Shown: positions 17,168 to 27,826 of the stretch, piece by piece | How positions within the stretch are numbered: position 1 is the first letter of the stretch | Layout of the letters: every line of letters begins with the position of its first letter | Source of the DNA: Trichormus variabilis 0441 | GTDB taxonomy: Bacteria > Cyanobacteriota > Cyanobacteriia > Cyanobacteriales > Nostocaceae | Length of the DNA stretch: 64,000 nt | Assembly (NCBI RefSeq): GCF_009856605.1 | Contig: NZ_CP047242.1 | Span: 3,602,001-3,666,000, forward strand | Reading direction: 5' to 3' | Position numbers and translations under genes: made by a program | The notes under the pieces: generated by a model | The model's database searches: none | The model's input: the letters and a program-made list of their open reading frames with translations, nothing else | Told to the model about the DNA's origin: nothing

Positions 17168-18114
17168 AAGCTATGCCTGGTTATACCTGGTTCAAAAAAA
17201 AGTCGCCATGAGTTTCCGTAGGGACACAAAGCATTGCATCCTTACATTTCGTTAAATTGATATGTTGTAAAAACTTTTTGATTTGTTATTTATTTGCTAG
17301 TCAAGACTGTTTGGTAAAACACACCCTGATGAATATTTAAAAGTTCAATCCCAACCAATATTAGATAGAGTGCAACTTAATGTTGCTTTCAAATCTTCAT
17401 ATTTAGCTAGGGTGCATTTACCCAATGTGAACTCAATGTAAAATTACAGTACAAACACTGAGTTTAAGAATAAATATGTAATTAAGTTAAAATAAATATT
17501 TTTAAGTAAAGAATAATTACTTATTACAGATAAGTAGCTTTTTATGCGTGAAATTTTTGCTGTTTGTAACATAGGGAAACCTTAGCCGAGTCGAGTAGTA
17601 GATGGGAACTTAGTTAGCAGCAAAAAAGACTTGGATAAACTATCCAAGTCTTTTTTTTCAATATTCAGGGGAAATATTAAAAAATATTTCAGGGATATGA
17701 TAACACCAAACGCGGATAATCTCGGTTTTAATGTCTTTTGGACTAATATTTTTCCGAAATAATTAAAAAACCTGTGATTTTCAGAGTTTTTTTGTGTCTA
17801 CGGCTTAAGGGATTAAGTAATATCACTGATATCCCCTCACCTTCTGTCCTCATTATCCTAGCGGTGGGATAGGGAAAAATAGAGGTTTTACTTCTCCGTC
17901 GTCACTAACAGAATGTGAGTTCGACGAACCTAGACTCAACCCCTTCCCCTGATAGGTGTAGTTTTTTACACTACACCCCCAAAACATGGGTTTAGGGTGT
18001 AGGGGTATAGGGGTATAAGGGTGTAGGGATTGATGAAACTATTATTCGTTAGTGCGAGAGTTATCACTCATCACTTTCTTAAAAACTATACCTATGAGAA
18101 CCCCTTCCCTGCAA
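17168..18114. other. Intergenic region upstream of the calpain-like gene
   Basis: About 950 bp without a supported gene. It includes the calpain promoter side (17168-17450), a strong isolated terminator hairpin at 17622-17658, a G-rich octamer run at about 17995-18032, and one half of the palindrome into which the IS1182-type element inserted (18104-18114). Confidence 0.6.
17622..17658. terminator. Strong isolated bidirectional intrinsic terminator
   Basis: AAAAAAGACTTGGATA (17622-17637) pairs perfectly with TATCCAAGTCTTTTTT from 17641 around a three-base loop, followed by more T. No protein gene ends nearby on either strand. The calpain gene starts 455 bp away and reads away from it. An isolated terminator of this strength suggests an unannotated short transcript ending here. 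Confidence 0.7.
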
Positions 18115-19932
18115 GGATACTGTTGGCGAATTGATAGAGGGCAAAACCAATCATCACAAAATAGAAAATCAGGAATACTATGAGGCAGTGGGAGCAATTC
18201 GAGCAAAGTGAGAAACGCGAGTCTGACTGCGTGGGACATGTTGCCACCAATCCCACATCCGACTGAAGTTGATAGCAGCAGCAGTAATGACATGCTGCAA
18301 GAGAGTTTTGGCAAGACCAATGTAGCGACAACGGCGTAATTGGTAGCGACCAGTAGCTTGGGAAATCAAGCCTTCAACGCCAGCACGTTGGTGATAAATT
18401 TGTTGAAAAGATTCAGTTTTTTGGCGAATGCGAGCATCATGTAATGCAAGATGTAGTTCCTGTGGTTTGAGGGTCAGAAGACGCGGTAGTTTTTTGGAGC
18501 GAGTGCATTTTGAGCGACTTGAACAAAGCGAACAATCGGATTTGTCAAATTGTATTTTGACTACTGGATTGTCATGGCTATCGACAGTTGTACGCCAGGA
18601 CTTACTTTGTTTACCCATTGGGCAATCAACACGCATCAAATCCCAATGAATAGTGAAGCAATTTTGCTCAAAGCCGGATTGTGCTGTTGCTTGCCAACTA
18701 GTTCCGGGGGGAACTTTTCCTACTAAATCAACATGAAAATGGGATTGACTATCGACTAAGTTTTGAGCATTGACATAGCCAGTATCGACAACATGTTCTT
18801 GTGGCAAAAGATTGTTCTGGTTTAAACGAGAATGAATTACTGGTGTCATCTCAACATCCGCACTTGTGGCCACGGACGTTTCCACATTGATAATTAAGTT
18901 TGGCAGTATGGGGTGACAAATTTCTGTCAGATGCAGATTATAACCAGTCCAGTTGATTTCTCGCTTGCTGGAATTGCGTGCATCAACATCGTAAGGAGAT
19001 TCAATCTGTAGTCTATTTGGTGGTAAGTTATCTTGTTCTCGCCAATAGACTTGTTGCAATTGAATATAGTATTGTTGCACCCAAACTATACGTAATGTTT
19101 CCACTGATGGAATCTGCCACAGCCAATTACAAGTTGAGTCTGCATACAAAGCGGATAGCAAATGATGACCATCCTCACCAATTTTTCGCCTCAATTTCTC
19201 ACGTTCGGCTTTTGATTTGGGCAAGCGGTATTGCTCAAATCTCAGGGAGTAACGTTCAAACCAATCAACGTCAACTCTCGATTTGAGCCAATCAGGGGCA
19301 AAATAAGCCAAGTCATTTAAGGTATGACGTAAAGTTTCTCCCACTAATTCCAAACGATTTAACTGTCGTACTGCGGCTAATACGTGAGTTGAATCAGTTC
19401 TGACACGGCCGCGATTTTTGAGCCAACCTAGTTCTTGGAAACGAGCTAGCATTTGGTTGAGTAACTCTCGCTCTCGTCCTGCTTTGATTAATCGCTGACG
19501 AAATTCTGAAAGTACTGAATAATCAAACCCTGGGTCATTTAATTCCAACGATAGTGCGTATTTCCAATCAATATGACCCCTCACTGCATCCGCCGCTTGT
19601 CTATCCGTTAAACCTTCGATAAATTGCATTACTGTCACTAATGCCAGTTGTCCTGCTGATATTCCACTTTGACCACAATCTGCGCGGTAAAGTTTGACAA
19701 AATCCTCATCCTTATATAACACTCCTATTTCATCCCGCATCTTCATATATATGTTCCCTTTGGGAAATGAATTCCGGGCTACTTGCGCTGTTGTTTCAGG
19801 AATCTGCGACATATCACGCGGGTGCAGGGTCATAATCTTTGTAGATGCTACGCTCAATATACTTATTCTCTTTTTTCCACTGTTCCAAACTCTTGAGGGG
19901 CTTAACCCCTCAATAATTCGCCAACAGTATCC
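18115..19932 (-). mobile_element. Intact IS1182-family insertion sequence (1818 bp)
   Basis: The terminal inverted repeats begin GGATACTGTTGGCGAATT (18 bp perfect, 18115-18132 and the complement at 19915-19932). The target duplication TGCAA is at 18110-18114 and 19933-19937. Removing one copy restores CTTCCC-TGCAA-GGGAAG, a perfect-arm palindrome, so the element entered the loop of a hairpin. The single transposase gene reads on the minus strand and is complete, so the element may still be mobile. Confidence 0.88.
18178..19833 (-). CDS. IS1182-family DDE transposase
   Basis: This complete transposase has 551 residues from ATG 19833. The longer TTG start at 19857 is less likely because it lies close to the inverted repeat. 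The DUF772 domain (AADAVRGHIDWKYALSLEL, then FDYSVLSEFRQRL) is followed by a DDE core: RTDSTHVLA (first Asp), VVDTGYVNAQNL (second Asp) and the C-terminal RAGVEGLISQA (Glu). A zinc-finger-like cysteine set (KSDCSLCSSRSKC) precedes the last part, as usual in this family. No stop or frameshift is present. Confidence 0.92.
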   Translation of the reverse strand: MTLHPRDMSQIPETTAQVARNSFPKGNIYMKMRDEIGVLYKDEDFVKLYRADCGQSGISAGQLALVTVMQFIEGLTDRQAADAVRGHIDWKYALSLELNDPGFDYSVLSEFRQRLIKAGRERELLNQMLARFQELGWLKNRGRVRTDSTHVLAAVRQLNRLELVGETLRHTLNDLAYFAPDWLKSRVDVDWFERYSLRFEQYRLPKSKAEREKLRRKIGEDGHHLLSALYADSTCNWLWQIPSVETLRIVWVQQYYIQLQQVYWREQDNLPPNRLQIESPYDVDARNSSKREINWTGYNLHLTEICHPILPNLIINVETSVATSADVEMTPVIHSRLNQNNLLPQEHVVDTGYVNAQNLVDSQSHFHVDLVGKVPPGTSWQATAQSGFEQNCFTIHWDLMRVDCPMGKQSKSWRTTVDSHDNPVVKIQFDKSDCSLCSSRSKCTRSKKLPRLLTLKPQELHLALHDARIRQKTESFQQIYHQRAGVEGLISQATGRYQLRRCRYIGLAKTLLQHVITAAAINFSRMWDWWQHVPRSQTRVSHFARIAPTAS

Positions 19933-20018
19933 TGCAAGGGAAGAGGCTTATGTCTAAACTTGATCCTTACTAGAAAATAGTCTAGGGCTAAGGTCGCAAT
20001 AGACTCGTCGATCGCCCA

Positions 20019-20681
20019 TTAAACTGATTGTAGAGATTGTTGAGCTTCCAGAGCGATCGCCTCTACTTCATCATTAACCAAAGTCTCTAAAATAGATTTA
20101 GCTTCTGCACCACCCAAACGAGCTAAGGCTTGTGTGACTCGATAACGAATTTGCCAATCGGAACTGCTGGCGTAGGGAACTAACAGAGGGACTGCTTGCA
20201 AATCTCCCAACTCACCCAGAGAACTAATAGCAGCAGTTTGGACTAATTCCACCTCTGAAGATAGTGCTTCTTTGAGTAATTCAAACGATCGCGGATCTCC
20301 CAATTCTCCCAATGCAGCAATAATGCTAAATTGCACCAACCACTCAGGAGTGTTGTGATATAGCTGTTGTAGGTCTTCAAATGCAGCGTGTAACTTCAAC
20401 GCACCTAAACAATCTGCGGCGGCTGCTTGTACATCAGCTTCCGGATCACTTAATAAACCACGCAATATATCTAACGATAAATCTAAATCATGAGTGCCGA
20501 GGGTATCGAACTGACTTACTGCTGAGTACCTAACACGGGAATTACTGTCAGTAATAGCAATTTGTACTAATTCAAAAGCGATCGCTTTATCAAATTCCCG
20601 GATGTGATTTACCGCACGCAAGCGATCGCCCAAATGTTCTGAACTGAGTGCTTCTCTTACAGACTCAGGAGTAATACTCAT
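20019..20681 (-). CDS. nblB: HEAT-repeat protein NblB (phycobilisome degradation)
   Basis: This 220-residue protein is made almost entirely of PBS-lyase/HEAT repeats, about five to six helical pairs such as DPEADVQAAAADCLGALKLHAAFEDL and VELVQTAAISSLGELGDLQAVPLL. This size and composition match NblB, which is related to phycocyanin lyase CpcE. NblB is needed for phycobilisome breakdown under nutrient stress, probably by acting on the chromophore or its attachment. It has no CpcF-type partner and no phycobiliprotein genes nearby, which argues against an ordinary lyase. The nblR regulator lies 40 kb away in this window. Confidence 0.8.
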   Translation of the reverse strand: MSITPESVREALSSEHLGDRLRAVNHIREFDKAIAFELVQIAITDSNSRVRYSAVSQFDTLGTHDLDLSLDILRGLLSDPEADVQAAAADCLGALKLHAAFEDLQQLYHNTPEWLVQFSIIAALGELGDPRSFELLKEALSSEVELVQTAAISSLGELGDLQAVPLLVPYASSSDWQIRYRVTQALARLGGAEAKSILETLVNDEVEAIALEAQQSLQSV

Positions 20682-20765
20682 TTAATTATCCTAATTTACA
20701 AAGGGTTTTAAAAAACTTATTAGTCCATAGTCAATAGTCCAAAGTAAAAAACTGTTGACTGTTGA

Positions 20766-21224
20766 CTAACTATTAGCCATTGCTCGGATAATATCACCAC
20801 GGGTGAGGATGCCAATCACTTGACCCGCATCATCTAGTACTGGTAGACGGTGAACATTGCGATCGTGCATCAATTGAGCAGCTTGTTTCACAGACTTTTC
20901 AGGGGAAACGGTAACAGGATTTTTACTCATCACTTCGCCCACAGTCTGTCCTAAAGCCTTATGCAAATCGCGTTCATAAACAGCAGGATTCTGTAAATAG
21001 ATGACACTATCTAAAAACATGATGTACGCAGGAGGAGTCACACCAGTTTCTTGCCACATCAGATCAGTCTCTGAGATAATGCCCAACAATTTACCGTCAT
21101 TATCCACAACAGGTAAACCACTGATGCGTCGTTCTGCCAGAATCTTGATAGCTTCTTGTAGCGGCGTTTCTGGCTTGACAACAACTGGGTTGTGACTCAT
21201 TACATCGGCAACGGTTTTAGGCAT
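20766..21224 (-). CDS. Tandem CBS-domain protein
   Basis: The 152-residue protein consists of two CBS motifs: VADVMSHNPVVVKPETPLQEAIKIL with GLPVVDNDGKLLGIISETDL, and VGEVMSKNPVTVSPEKSVKQAAQLM with RLPVLDDAGQVIGILTRGDII. CBS pairs bind adenine nucleotides and act as energy sensors. No fused effector domain is present. A 30-residue insert containing YIMFLDSVIYL lies between the motifs. The longest frame starts at TTG 21248. The ATG at 21224 begins MPKTVADVM, directly before the first motif, and is preferred. Confidence 0.85.
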   Translation of the reverse strand: MPKTVADVMSHNPVVVKPETPLQEAIKILAERRISGLPVVDNDGKLLGIISETDLMWQETGVTPPAYIMFLDSVIYLQNPAVYERDLHKALGQTVGEVMSKNPVTVSPEKSVKQAAQLMHDRNVHRLPVLDDAGQVIGILTRGDIIRAMANS

Positions 21225-21317
21225 TGGTTTACTGACACTCTTTTCCAAAGTCTCTGGGATTATTGTAGAAAATTCAGGTACTCTACTGAATTTGGTTAAT
21301 AGATTGTTACGGTAATG

Positions 21318-21746
21318 TTAGTTGTCAGTTGTCAGTTGTCCAACTCTCTTCAATGCAGCAATAATTTCGCTATTCGCCTCAGGAAATGTAAAATCTCCTA
21401 GCTCATCTACAGTTACCCAGCGAACTTCATCACATTCTAGAGGCTGAGGAATACCTTTCAGTAAGCGACAATGATGCACTGTCAAAGTAACACGCAAGTG
21501 AGTATAAGTGTGATCAATAGTTATGAGAGATTCACCCACTTCAATAAATATCCCTAGCTCTTCATAAATCTCTCGTTGAATACATTGTTCTACGGTTTCC
21601 CCTGGTTCGATTTTCCCGCCAGGAAATTCCCACAAACCCCCCATCACGCCCCCTGGACGACGGCGGTCAATTAATATTTGCTGCTGGTCGTTCCAAATGA
21701 CGGCAACACCGATAATTTTGTGTGGTGGAGTAGTGGTTGTGTTCAT
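21318..21746 (-). CDS. NUDIX hydrolase, MutT-type (8-oxo-dGTP diphosphatase-like)
   Basis: The NUDIX box is complete: GGKIEPGETVEQCIQREIYEELGI fits GX5EX7REUXEEXGU. The preceding VIWNDQQQILIDRRRPGG and MGGLWEFPGG are typical of MutT proteins that clean oxidised nucleotides. The open frame extends upstream to 21842, but those codons overlap heptamer repeats. The ATG at 21746 gives a 142-residue protein of normal family length (MNTTTTPPHKIIGVAVIW). The gene is monocistronic. Confidence 0.85.
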   Translation of the reverse strand: MNTTTTPPHKIIGVAVIWNDQQQILIDRRRPGGVMGGLWEFPGGKIEPGETVEQCIQREIYEELGIFIEVGESLITIDHTYTHLRVTLTVHHCRLLKGIPQPLECDEVRWVTVDELGDFTFPEANSEIIAALKRVGQLTTDN

Positions 21747-21854
21747 ATTGTTTGGTGATGGAGAGATTAGGAAGAGGAAGGAGAGTAGGGAGTAGGGGAG
21801 ACGAGAACTAATGACTGACAACGGACAACCGTCAACTGACAACTGACCAATAAC

Positions 21855-21891
21855 AAAACTCGGCAGATTTATTGGATATCTACCGAGTTTT
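21855..21891. terminator. Intrinsic terminator-like hairpin
   Basis: AAAACTCGGCAGAT (21855-21868) pairs with ATCTACCGAGTTTT (21878-21891) with one mismatch. A-runs and T-runs flank it on both sides. It lies downstream of the DUF760 gene on the minus strand and just upstream of the NUDIX gene, so it probably insulates the two. Confidence 0.6.
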
Positions 21892-21936
21892 TACTTATTA
21901 AAAATATAACTTAAATACTGTTCATATAATTTGCCT

Positions 21937-22047
21937 GTTTGTAGTTGACCCTACGAATGAAGTAAGTTCGCGCCAGCTTCTCGTAGGGAACAGGGAATTT
22001 ATCATCCCTCGTCTATTTAATTAAGCACTGAAGTGCTGACTACAAAC
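21937..22047. repeat. Dispersed palindromic repeat with GTTTGTAGT/ACTACAAAC ends
   Basis: Terminal arms GTTTGTAGT (21937-21945) and ACTACAAAC (22039-22047) enclose an inner palindrome AGCACTGAAGTGCT. The arrangement resembles short non-autonomous repeats of Nostoc genomes. No coding content. Confidence 0.5.
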
Positions 22048-22056
22048 TAGACGACC

Positions 22057-22401
22057 TTATTCGGCTTCGCTGTGCTTACTCTCACTTCCTTGTAAGACTG
22101 TTTCAAAGCTCATTCTTTGTTCAGCGTTCCGCAAGAAGTAACCACTAATCATTGCTGAGGCTAGCAGTCGTCCCAAATGTTCTCGGCTGGTAGTGATGGT
22201 AACTCCAAAATGTTCTGGAGGTAGGTTGCCCAATAATCCGATGATATTCCGTTCCATTACCTGAAAAACTTCTGGTGATGTGGGTTTAGAAAGTTGGGTA
22301 ACTGTCTCTGGACTTAATGACTTAACATACTGCCACAGCAGATTAGCTGCTTCTGAGTCGCTATTAAAAAATTCTGAAACTCGGTTAGATTGATTACTCA
22401 C
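22057..22401 (-). CDS. DUF760 family protein
   Basis: This is a small soluble cyanobacterial and plastid-type protein of unknown function. The core EAANLLWQYVKSLSPETVTQLSKP, then VMERNIIGLLGNLPPEHF, then TTSREHLGRLLASAMISGYFLRNAEQR is the DUF760 pattern. The open frame reaches up to 22530, but a perfect AGGAGG lies five bases before a GTG at 22401 (VSNQSNRVSEFF). This gives a 114-residue protein of normal length, so the GTG start is chosen. The plastid relatives of the family point to an organelle-conserved role. Confidence 0.8.
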   Translation of the reverse strand: MSNQSNRVSEFFNSDSEAANLLWQYVKSLSPETVTQLSKPTSPEVFQVMERNIIGLLGNLPPEHFGVTITTSREHLGRLLASAMISGYFLRNAEQRMSFETVLQGSESKHSEAE

Positions 22402-22649
22402 TTTTTCCTCCTGCAATAATACTGGTGGGTGTGACGATAATGGCTTTAAATATATGATCGATATATGTCTGTTATCTGACTGCTTTAACCATTTGGTGTT
22501 CCTGTCAAATAATGTAACAAACTCATTCATACATCAAAGTGGGCGTAACCGTACCATAAGCAGGGGATTTTCTCACCTGTTAGTCCATATTAAAAAGTCA
22601 GTAGTCAGATGTAAATCCTGTGTTTACATCTGACTACTGACTACTGTAC

Positions 22650-22669
22650 AGACGCAATTAATCGCGTCT
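22650..22669. repeat. Copy 1 of a 20-bp palindrome (AGACGCAATTAATCGCGTCT)
   Basis: This is one of three copies in the window; the others at 43472-43491 and 61674-61693 are perfect. It lies immediately after the sigD stop codon and could help end that transcript. Confidence 0.6.
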
Positions 22670-22673
22670 CTGA

Positions 22674-23672
22674 CTAACTAGCTAAATACTCACCCATGTT
22701 GGCTTTAGACTTACGCAGTTTGGTGAGCGCTTCCCGTTCGATTTGTCTGACCCGTTCGCGGCTGATGTTAAGTATTTCGCCGATTCTTGCTAGAGTTAGG
22801 GCTTGCCCATCGATTAAGCCAAAGCGGAGTGTGATTACTTCTTTCTGCTGGGGCGTTAATTGCTCCATCAGTACCTCTAGGTCGTTGGATAGGGAAGATT
22901 GCATGACAAAATCTTCCGGAGAAGCGCCTGGATCTTCCAACATTTCTCCTAGTTCGGTGTCGTAATTGTCTCCTAAGCGTAAATCTAAGGATAAGGGGAG
23001 ACGAGCTTTTTCTAAATATTCCCTAACTTGTTTGGGTGTGAGTTCTAATTCGTTGGCTAGTTCACCGGCTGTAGGCGCACGTCCCAATCTCTGGGAGAGC
23101 TGACGCTGGGCTTTTTTGATTTTGTTCAGCTTCTCGGTGATATGGATGGGTAGGCGGATAGTGCGTGCTTTTTCGGCGATCGCCCGCGTGATGGCTTGAC
23201 GTATCCACCAATAGGCGTAAGTCGAAAATCTATACCCCTTGGTGGGGTCAAATTTCTCTACACCTCGTTGCATTCCAATACTGCCTTCTTGGATGAGGTC
23301 TAATAAATCGACGTTACGTTTAATATATTTTTTGGCAACGGATACAACCAGCCGCAAGTTGGCTTCTACCATTTTGCGTTTGGCAACTTCGCCATCGGCG
23401 ATCGCCCCCAGCAAATCTGCTGAATTGATATTGGCAGCTTTTGCCCACTCTTCTATGCTTGGTTCACGCCCTAACTGGGTTGCCAATTCCTCTCGCACTT
23501 CTTGCAACGTTGTGGAACGCTGTACCTGTTTACCATAACGAATTTCTTCTTCATGACTTAAAAGTGGTACACGTCCTATCTCACGCAGGTAAGTCCGCAC
23601 GAGGTCTGTGGCTGTTGGAGCGGTCTTCATGGCGCTACTCTTTGGTGATGATGTTTCTGTTGGTAGGGTCAT
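22674..23672 (-). CDS. sigD: Group 2 RNA polymerase sigma factor (SigD-like)
   Basis: This 332-residue sigma-70 family protein lacks region 1.1, as group 2 factors do. Region 1.2 ([21 protein letters not shown]), region 2 ([29 protein letters not shown], then [25 protein letters not shown]), region 3 and region 4.2 ([22 protein letters not shown]) are complete. Group 2 factors of cyanobacteria serve stress, light and nitrogen responses. The symbol rests on its position beside carB and dps, as remembered for Anabaena PCC 7120, so it is less certain than the family. A second start at M15 is possible. Confidence 0.85.
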   Translation of the reverse strand: MTLPTETSSPKSSAMKTAPTATDLVRTYLREIGRVPLLSHEEEIRYGKQVQRSTTLQEVREELATQLGREPSIEEWAKAANINSADLLGAIADGEVAKRKMVEANLRLVVSVAKKYIKRNVDLLDLIQEGSIGMQRGVEKFDPTKGYRFSTYAYWWIRQAITRAIAEKARTIRLPIHITEKLNKIKKAQRQLSQRLGRAPTAGELANELELTPKQVREYLEKARLPLSLDLRLGDNYDTELGEMLEDPGASPEDFVMQSSLSNDLEVLMEQLTPQQKEVITLRFGLIDGQALTLARIGEILNISRERVRQIEREALTKLRKSKANMGEYLAS

Positions 23673-24532
23673 TAACTGAATAGATGCTCTTTGCCGTTGC
23701 TACCCAGTTAACCTGGGATGTTGTTGTTTGATCGTTTAGGGTTTATACATCCGATGATGTCGGCTGTTATAGGAGTTTCAATAGGTCTTTAACTGCTAGA
23801 CGTTACAGAGATTCCGTATTTCGCACAACTATCTTTAGTTAGATAAAAGGTATTGAAAATAACATTTTTAAGTTGAACCTTGTATTAACAATTGTAACAT
23901 TTATGAGAGGAAATGGTTAATTTAAAGGCTGAAAACTTTATAAATTCAGTAAAATGTAGCTTTTGTTACATAAAATCAAAGATATTTGACGATTTCGCTC
24001 ATTCATCATTCGATAACACCTTGAGATTAAGATTTGTTTATGGGAATATTTAGCAACAGCAGTTGCTTTCAAAAACTTTCTAGGAGATTGTTCCGCGACT
24101 GAGTGGAATAATTGAACTCTTGACACAAGGCTTTTTCAAGACGCAAGAGAGAATCCTGTTGCTAGCGGCCTAGCTTTCTAGAAGTATATTCGATTAGCTT
24201 TTCCGCAGAGAGTTACTATTGCCTCATATTTGTTAAAATATCTCAATGAAAACAATAATTATTTTTCTATAATAATTACTTAATTTTCCTTGTAAATACT
24301 GCTTAATGCAGATTTCGGATCTTGGGGACTGGGGATTGGGGGAAGTTAGGAATTGGGGCAGGGGGCAGGGAGAAAGTCTTTGATTAAGTACCTAACCCCC
24401 CAACCCCCTTCCCTACGAAGGAAGGGGGAGCCGAACTCACCTCTTTTGTCTTTGCTACGCAACACTAACGCGAACGTAGGATAGGGGTAGGGGGAGAGGT
24501 TCTTTCAAGATTACTGGAACTGAATTGGTGTT
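23673..24532. other. 860-bp intergenic region between sigD and carB
   Basis: The part near 23673-23940 should contain the sigD promoter. Further on are G-rich simple sequence (about 24320-24375) and a hairpin CCCCCTTCC/GGAAGGGGG at 24404-24428, then pyrimidine-rich and purine-rich repeats up to the carB stop. The hairpin may end carB transcription. Open frames here are short and unsupported. Confidence 0.55.
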
Positions 24533-27500
24533 CTAGAAATTCGGGCAATACTCTTGGATGGTTTTTACGTCCAAGGTGGTATTTTGCATAGAACGGATGG
24601 CTGCGACAGTTGCTTTAGCCCCAGCGATAGTGGTGATGATGGGGATTTTATACGCTAGACCTGTCCGGCGGATTAATCTGGCATCAGTTTGTGCTTCTTC
24701 TCCAGAAGGTGTGTTAATAATCAGCTGGATTTTTTGATTTTTGATGGCATCGATGACGTGGGGACGGCCTTCATGAAGTTTCAAGACTAATTCCACATTC
24801 AAGCCGTTTTCTAACAAAACTCGACGCGTACCAAAGGTAGCCATCACTTTAAAGCCTAAGTCGATAAATTCCCTAACTACAGATACGGCGGCGGATTTAT
24901 CGCGATCGCTCATCGAGACAAAGACTGTTCCTGTTAGTGGCAGACGTTCTCCAGCACCTAATTCTGCTTTGGCGAAGGCGCGACCAAAGTCGCTGTCGAT
25001 TCCCATTACCTCGCCAGTGGAACGCATCTCTGGGCCTAAGATTGTATCAGTTCCGGGGAATTTATTAAAGGGTAATACAGCTTCTTTGACGGCAATGTGG
25101 CTAGGGATAACTTCTTGGGTAAAGTTTAACTCTTCCAAGGTTTTTCCCGACATAATCAAGGATGCCAATTTTGCCAAAGATATACCAGTGGCTTTGGATA
25201 CAAAAGGTACAGTCCGAGAGGCGCGGGGATTGGCTTCCAAAATATAAACTTGGGGTGAGTAAGAACTAGCACCAACAACGGCGAACTGAATATTCATCAA
25301 TCCCACTACGGAAAGCGCCTGTGCTAGTTGTACTGTCCAACTACGAATTTGATTGAGAACGGCTGGTGGGAGGGAAATCGAAGGTAGAGAACAAGCGGAA
25401 TCTCCTGAGTGAATACCCGCTTGTTCGATGTGTTCCATGATGCCACCAATCACGACACGTCCTGTATGGTCGGCGATCGCATCCACATCAACTTCAATGG
25501 CATTTTCGAGGAACTTGTCGATTAAAATTGGGTGTTCTGGTTCTACCTGCACCGCAAAGGTCATGTAGCGTTCCAATTCTGCATCGGAGTAGACAATTTC
25601 CATCGCCCTACCACCCAAGACATAACTCGGACGCACCACCACCGGGTAACCAATACGCTTGGCAACAATCAGTGCATCTTCGTAACTCCGGGCAATTCCG
25701 TTTGGTGGTTGGGAAATATTCAACTGTTGGAGGATTTTCTCAAATCTTTCCCGGTCTTCGGCGCTGTCGATTGAGTCGGGGGAAGTACCCCAAATTTTGG
25801 TAATTGCCGTTTCTTCATTCCCATTACCGATTACCAATGACCCATTCCCTACCTGCCTGAGATATTCCTGTAAAGGCAATGCTAACTTCAACGGTGTTTG
25901 TCCGCCAAATTGGACAATTATCCCTACGGGGTTTTCAGCTTCGATGATGTTGAGGACATCTTCTTTGGTTAAGGGTTCAAAGTATAGGCGATCGCTGGTG
26001 TCATAATCGGTGGATACTGTCTCTGGGTTGGAGTTGACCATGATTGTTTCATAACCAGCCCCTTTGAGTGCATAGGCGGCGTGACAACAACAATAGTCAA
26101 ACTCGATTCCCTGACCGATGCGGTTGGGGCCACCGCCCAAAATCATCACTTTGGGTTTGCTGGCGGGGATAACTTCGGTTTCTTCTTCGTAGGTGGAGTA
26201 GTAATAGGGTGTAAACGCTTCAAATTCAGCCGCGCAGGTATCGACGGTTTTGTAAACGGGGGTAACTCCTAATTCTTTGCGGTAGGCGCGGACTTCATCT
26301 TCTGTGGTTTTGGTGGCAAAGGCAATTTGGCGATCGCTATAACCATCCCGTTTGACTGCATACATCTGCTCTCGCGTCAACTGTTTGAGAGGTGTGCGCT
26401 TGAGGAATTTTTCCACCTCTAACAGTTGCTGCATTTTATCTAGGAACCAAGGGTCAATGGCGGTGAGTTCGTAGATTTCTTCCGGACTCATCCCTAATTG
26501 CAACGCATGACGCACTGCAAAAATCCGGTCTGGGTTTGGTGTCCGCAGTTGGGCGCGAATTTGTTCACCACTAGGTAATTTTTCGGCTTTGTCGCAACCC
26601 CAACCAGCCCGGCCTGTTTCTAGGGAACGCAGGGCTTTTTGGAAGGATTCGTTAAAAGTCCGACCGATAGCCATTGCTTCCCCGACGGATTTCATTTGGG
26701 TAGTCAGGACTGGTTCGGAACCAGGGAATTTCTCAAAGGCGAAGCGGGGAACTTTGGTAACAACGTAATCAATTGTCGGTTCAAAGGATGCAGGGGTTTT
26801 CTTGGTGATATCGTTTCTAATTTCATCCAAGGTGTAGCCCACAGCTAACTTAGCAGCCATTTTGGCAATGGGGAAACCAGTGGCTTTGGAAGACAAAGCC
26901 GAACTGCGGGAAACGCGGGGGTTCATTTCAATGACAACCACATCCCCATTTACCGGATTCACCGCAAACTGAATATTAGAACCACCAGTTTCTACGCCAA
27001 TCTCACGGATGATTTTAATCGCCATATCCCGCAGGCGTTGGTATTCCTTATCGGTGAGAGTTTGGGCGGGGGCGACGGTGATAGAATCGCCTGTGTGGAT
27101 ACCCATCGGGTCGATATTTTCGATGGAACAGATAATTACAACGTTATCTGCAAGGTCGCGCATCACCTCCAACTCGTATTCTTTCCAGCCGAGTAGGGAC
27201 TGGTCGATAAGAATTTGGGAAACGGGACTTGCATCTATCCCGACTTGCGCCATTTCCTCAAATTCTTCTTGGTTGTACGCAATACCACCACCCGTACCAC
27301 CCATAGTAAAAGCAGGGCGAATAATTAAAGGATAAGTGCCGATGCGACGGGCGATCGCTTTAGCTTCGTCTAAGGATGAGGCTGTACCACTGGGGCAAAC
27401 TTTTACCCCAATCTTATCCATTGCTTCATTGAATAGTTTGCGGTCTTCGGCTTTCTCAATTGCCGGTAACTTAGCACCGATTAATTCAACGTTATACTGA

Positions 27501-27826
27501 TCCAGTACGCCATTTTTTGCTAAAGCAACAGCGATATTTAAGGCAGTTTGTCCACCCATTGTGGGTAGTAAAGCGTCTGGACGTTCTCTAGCAATGACTT
27601 TTTCTACTAATTCCGGTGTTAGTGGTTCAATGTAAGTGCGATCGGCTGTTTCCGGATCGGTCATGATGGTCGCAGGATTGGAATTCACCAGCACTACTTC
27701 ATAACCTTCTTCTCGCAGTGCTTTACAGGCTTGAGTCCCGGAGTAATCAAACTCACAGGCTTGTCCGATCACAATTGGGCCAGATCCCAATAATAATATC
27801 TTCTGGATGTCTTGACGGCGGGGCAT
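24533..27826 (-). CDS. carB: Carbamoyl-phosphate synthase large subunit
   Basis: CarB (1097 residues) makes carbamoyl phosphate from bicarbonate, ammonia from CarA-bound glutamine, and two ATP, feeding arginine and pyrimidine synthesis. Two homologous ATP-grasp halves are visible. The first begins [29 protein letters not shown] and the second [21 protein letters not shown]. Each has its [19 protein letters not shown] or [19 protein letters not shown] loop. The C-terminal MGS-like allosteric domain ([31 protein letters not shown]) is intact. carA is not adjacent, as is common in cyanobacteria. Confidence 0.97.
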   Translation of the reverse strand: MPRRQDIQKILLLGSGPIVIGQACEFDYSGTQACKALREEGYEVVLVNSNPATIMTDPETADRTYIEPLTPELVEKVIARERPDALLPTMGGQTALNIAVALAKNGVLDQYNVELIGAKLPAIEKAEDRKLFNEAMDKIGVKVCPSGTASSLDEAKAIARRIGTYPLIIRPAFTMGGTGGGIAYNQEEFEEMAQVGIDASPVSQILIDQSLLGWKEYELEVMRDLADNVVIICSIENIDPMGIHTGDSITVAPAQTLTDKEYQRLRDMAIKIIREIGVETGGSNIQFAVNPVNGDVVVIEMNPRVSRSSALSSKATGFPIAKMAAKLAVGYTLDEIRNDITKKTPASFEPTIDYVVTKVPRFAFEKFPGSEPVLTTQMKSVGEAMAIGRTFNESFQKALRSLETGRAGWGCDKAEKLPSGEQIRAQLRTPNPDRIFAVRHALQLGMSPEEIYELTAIDPWFLDKMQQLLEVEKFLKRTPLKQLTREQMYAVKRDGYSDRQIAFATKTTEDEVRAYRKELGVTPVYKTVDTCAAEFEAFTPYYYSTYEEETEVIPASKPKVMILGGGPNRIGQGIEFDYCCCHAAYALKGAGYETIMVNSNPETVSTDYDTSDRLYFEPLTKEDVLNIIEAENPVGIIVQFGGQTPLKLALPLQEYLRQVGNGSLVIGNGNEETAITKIWGTSPDSIDSAEDRERFEKILQQLNISQPPNGIARSYEDALIVAKRIGYPVVVRPSYVLGGRAMEIVYSDAELERYMTFAVQVEPEHPILIDKFLENAIEVDVDAIADHTGRVVIGGIMEHIEQAGIHSGDSACSLPSISLPPAVLNQIRSWTVQLAQALSVVGLMNIQFAVVGASSYSPQVYILEANPRASRTVPFVSKATGISLAKLASLIMSGKTLEELNFTQEVIPSHIAVKEAVLPFNKFPGTDTILGPEMRSTGEVMGIDSDFGRAFAKAELGAGERLPLTGTVFVSMSDRDKSAAVSVVREFIDLGFKVMATFGTRRVLLENGLNVELVLKLHEGRPHVIDAIKNQKIQLIINTPSGEEAQTDARLIRRTGLAYKIPIITTIAGAKATVAAIRSMQNTTLDVKTIQEYCPNF

